Positions 13,400 to 14,133 of a DNA stretch of 14,133 nucleotides are shown piece after piece; within the stretch, counting starts at the first letter, position 1, and each line of letters begins with the position of its first letter. Below the pieces are notes generated by a model. The model searched no databases. It worked only from the letters and a program-made list of their open reading frames with translations, and was not told the origin of the DNA. The DNA is from Gammaproteobacteria bacterium (GTDB taxonomy: Bacteria > Pseudomonadota > Gammaproteobacteria > Arenicellales > JAHEKD01), in the NCBI GenBank assembly GCA_024638545.1, contig JAHEKD010000013.1, positions 1-14,133 of the forward strand, in the 5' to 3' direction. Both the position numbers and the translations under genes were made by a program.

Positions 13400-14133
13400 T
13401 TAGCCAGGCGCTTGTTTGGCGATCAGCTGATTTAACGCAATCTGTTCGTTCTTGAAGTAGATCTGCAATTTACTTCTTAATTCGATATCCATCTGGTGTT
13501 GGCGACCCGCCCTGATATTACCTTCTCGCAGCCATTTCCAGATGAGATGACGGCGGCCGTCAGATAATAGCCACCTGGCAGGGCGCGAAAGCAGTTCTCG
13601 AGCACGACCTTTGGAATTTAAAAAACTGTGCAATACCGGCATCAGGGGTTGGCCGGAAACATTCCTGGGTCGCGTAATCTGGATATTAAAGCCAGGATCA
13701 ACCCCCAGGAATTGATAGACAGATTGCATGAATTTCCGCGGATGGCGTTTTAGTATCTCATAATCACCAATAAAGACATTCTGATGACCAAATAAATACT
13801 GATAATTTGTCAACTGCGCCGCAATGAATCCGAGGCGCAGGTAATTAAAACCAAATTCTGTGCCGTTGACCTCACGTATCGAATTTTTTATTTCCATTTC
13901 AATGGCCAGTTTAAAATCTAAGGTTTCAAGGTTCTCGCGACATTGATGTCCCCACATCGAAAATGCACGGTCAACCGGATTGCGCACAACAGCGATTATC
14001 TTGGTGCCGGGCAAGGCCTGATGAATGCGCTGTGCCGACTCCGGGAAATACAAATACCCTGTTGAGGCTTCACCCTTTACTTTACTCCCGGCTTCGGAAA
14101 AAAGATGTTCATACTCACTTTTGGTTTTTGTAA
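13400..14133 (-). CDS. Sulfotransferase, C-terminal part
   Basis: This is a PAPS-dependent sulfotransferase of the bacterial carbohydrate or heparan-type group, truncated by the right edge. The frame is open through the last codon (whole codons up to 14131), so the TTG near 14053 is not the start. About 244 residues are visible. The upstream part reads YEHLFSEAG, then VKGEASTGYLYFP, the usual segment before the second helix. It is followed by PGTKIIAVVRNPVDRAFSMW, whose RNPVDRAFS is the 3'-phosphate-binding loop of PAPS. Further on are FIGDYEILKRHPRKFMQSVY and FLGVDPGF, also family-typical. The 5'-phosphosulfate-binding loop (PKxGTT type) lies beyond the window. It is convergent with the glycosyltransferase gene and not co-transcribed with it. 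A role in sulfating the glycan made by that operon is plausible but inferred. Confidence 0.9.
   Translation of the reverse strand, partial: TKTKSEYEHLFSEAGSKVKGEASTGYLYFPESAQRIHQALPGTKIIAVVRNPVDRAFSMWGHQCRENLETLDFKLAIEMEIKNSIREVNGTEFGFNYLRLGFIAAQLTNYQYLFGHQNVFIGDYEILKRHPRKFMQSVYQFLGVDPGFNIQITRPRNVSGQPLMPVLHSFLNSKGRARELLSRPARWLLSDGRRHLIWKWLREGNIRAGRQHQMDIELRSKLQIYFKNEQIALNQLIAKQAPG

Noticed and set aside
1..14133. CRISPR array, tRNA or rRNA genes
   Set aside because: No regularly spaced repeats, and no cloverleaf or rRNA-like stretch was recognised by reading.

Overview
The window looks like a chromosomal segment of a Gram-negative proteobacterium, most likely an aquatic gammaproteobacterium. 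This is inferred from the moderate G+C content, the tripartite TRAP transporter with a Sec signal peptide, the H-NOX nitric-oxide signalling genes and the polysaccharide-assembly genes. No rRNA or tRNA gene and no diagnostic taxonomic marker is present, so the lineage is tentative.

Left block (1-4418, + strand): a catabolic operon. It holds the C-terminal end of a PLP enzyme resembling diaminopropionate ammonia-lyase, an M20-type Zn-dependent N-carbamoyl-amino-acid hydrolase, and a complete TRAP transporter in the order dctQ-dctM-dctP. The expected logic is capture of an organic-acid or amino-acid-like solute by DctP, import by DctQM, removal of an N-carbamoyl (or similar) group by the hydrolase, and deamination by the lyase. 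A 9-bp-stem hairpin closes the block.

Middle block (4474-6819, - strand): a VgrG-like spike protein and a PAAR tip protein. They form a compact two-gene operon with no sheath, tube, baseplate or ATPase gene in view. A possible 34-aa ORF lies downstream.

Decayed zone (6820-8097): about 1.3 kb without an intact gene, but not empty. It contains a dyad upstream of vgrG, a relic of a methyltransferase-like N-terminus broken by stop codons, a hairpin, and an 80-codon cysteine-containing reading frame with no start codon. That frame runs into a 222-bp element bounded by 19-bp inverted repeats. A third copy of the 19-bp sequence lies at 13259-13277, beyond the next operon.

Right block (8098-13135, + strand): five tightly packed genes. 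They encode an HTH-receiver protein with the DNA-binding domain at the N-terminus, an H-NOX heme sensor, a soluble hybrid histidine kinase (HisKA-HATPase-REC-HPt), a Wzx-like flippase and a family-2 glycosyltransferase. The first three look like a complete nitric-oxide phosphorelay, and the last two are surface-polysaccharide functions in the same apparent transcript. On the opposite strand at the right edge is the C-terminal part of a sulfotransferase, which could decorate that glycan. The most interesting proposal is NO-dependent control linked to a (possibly sulfated) surface polysaccharide.
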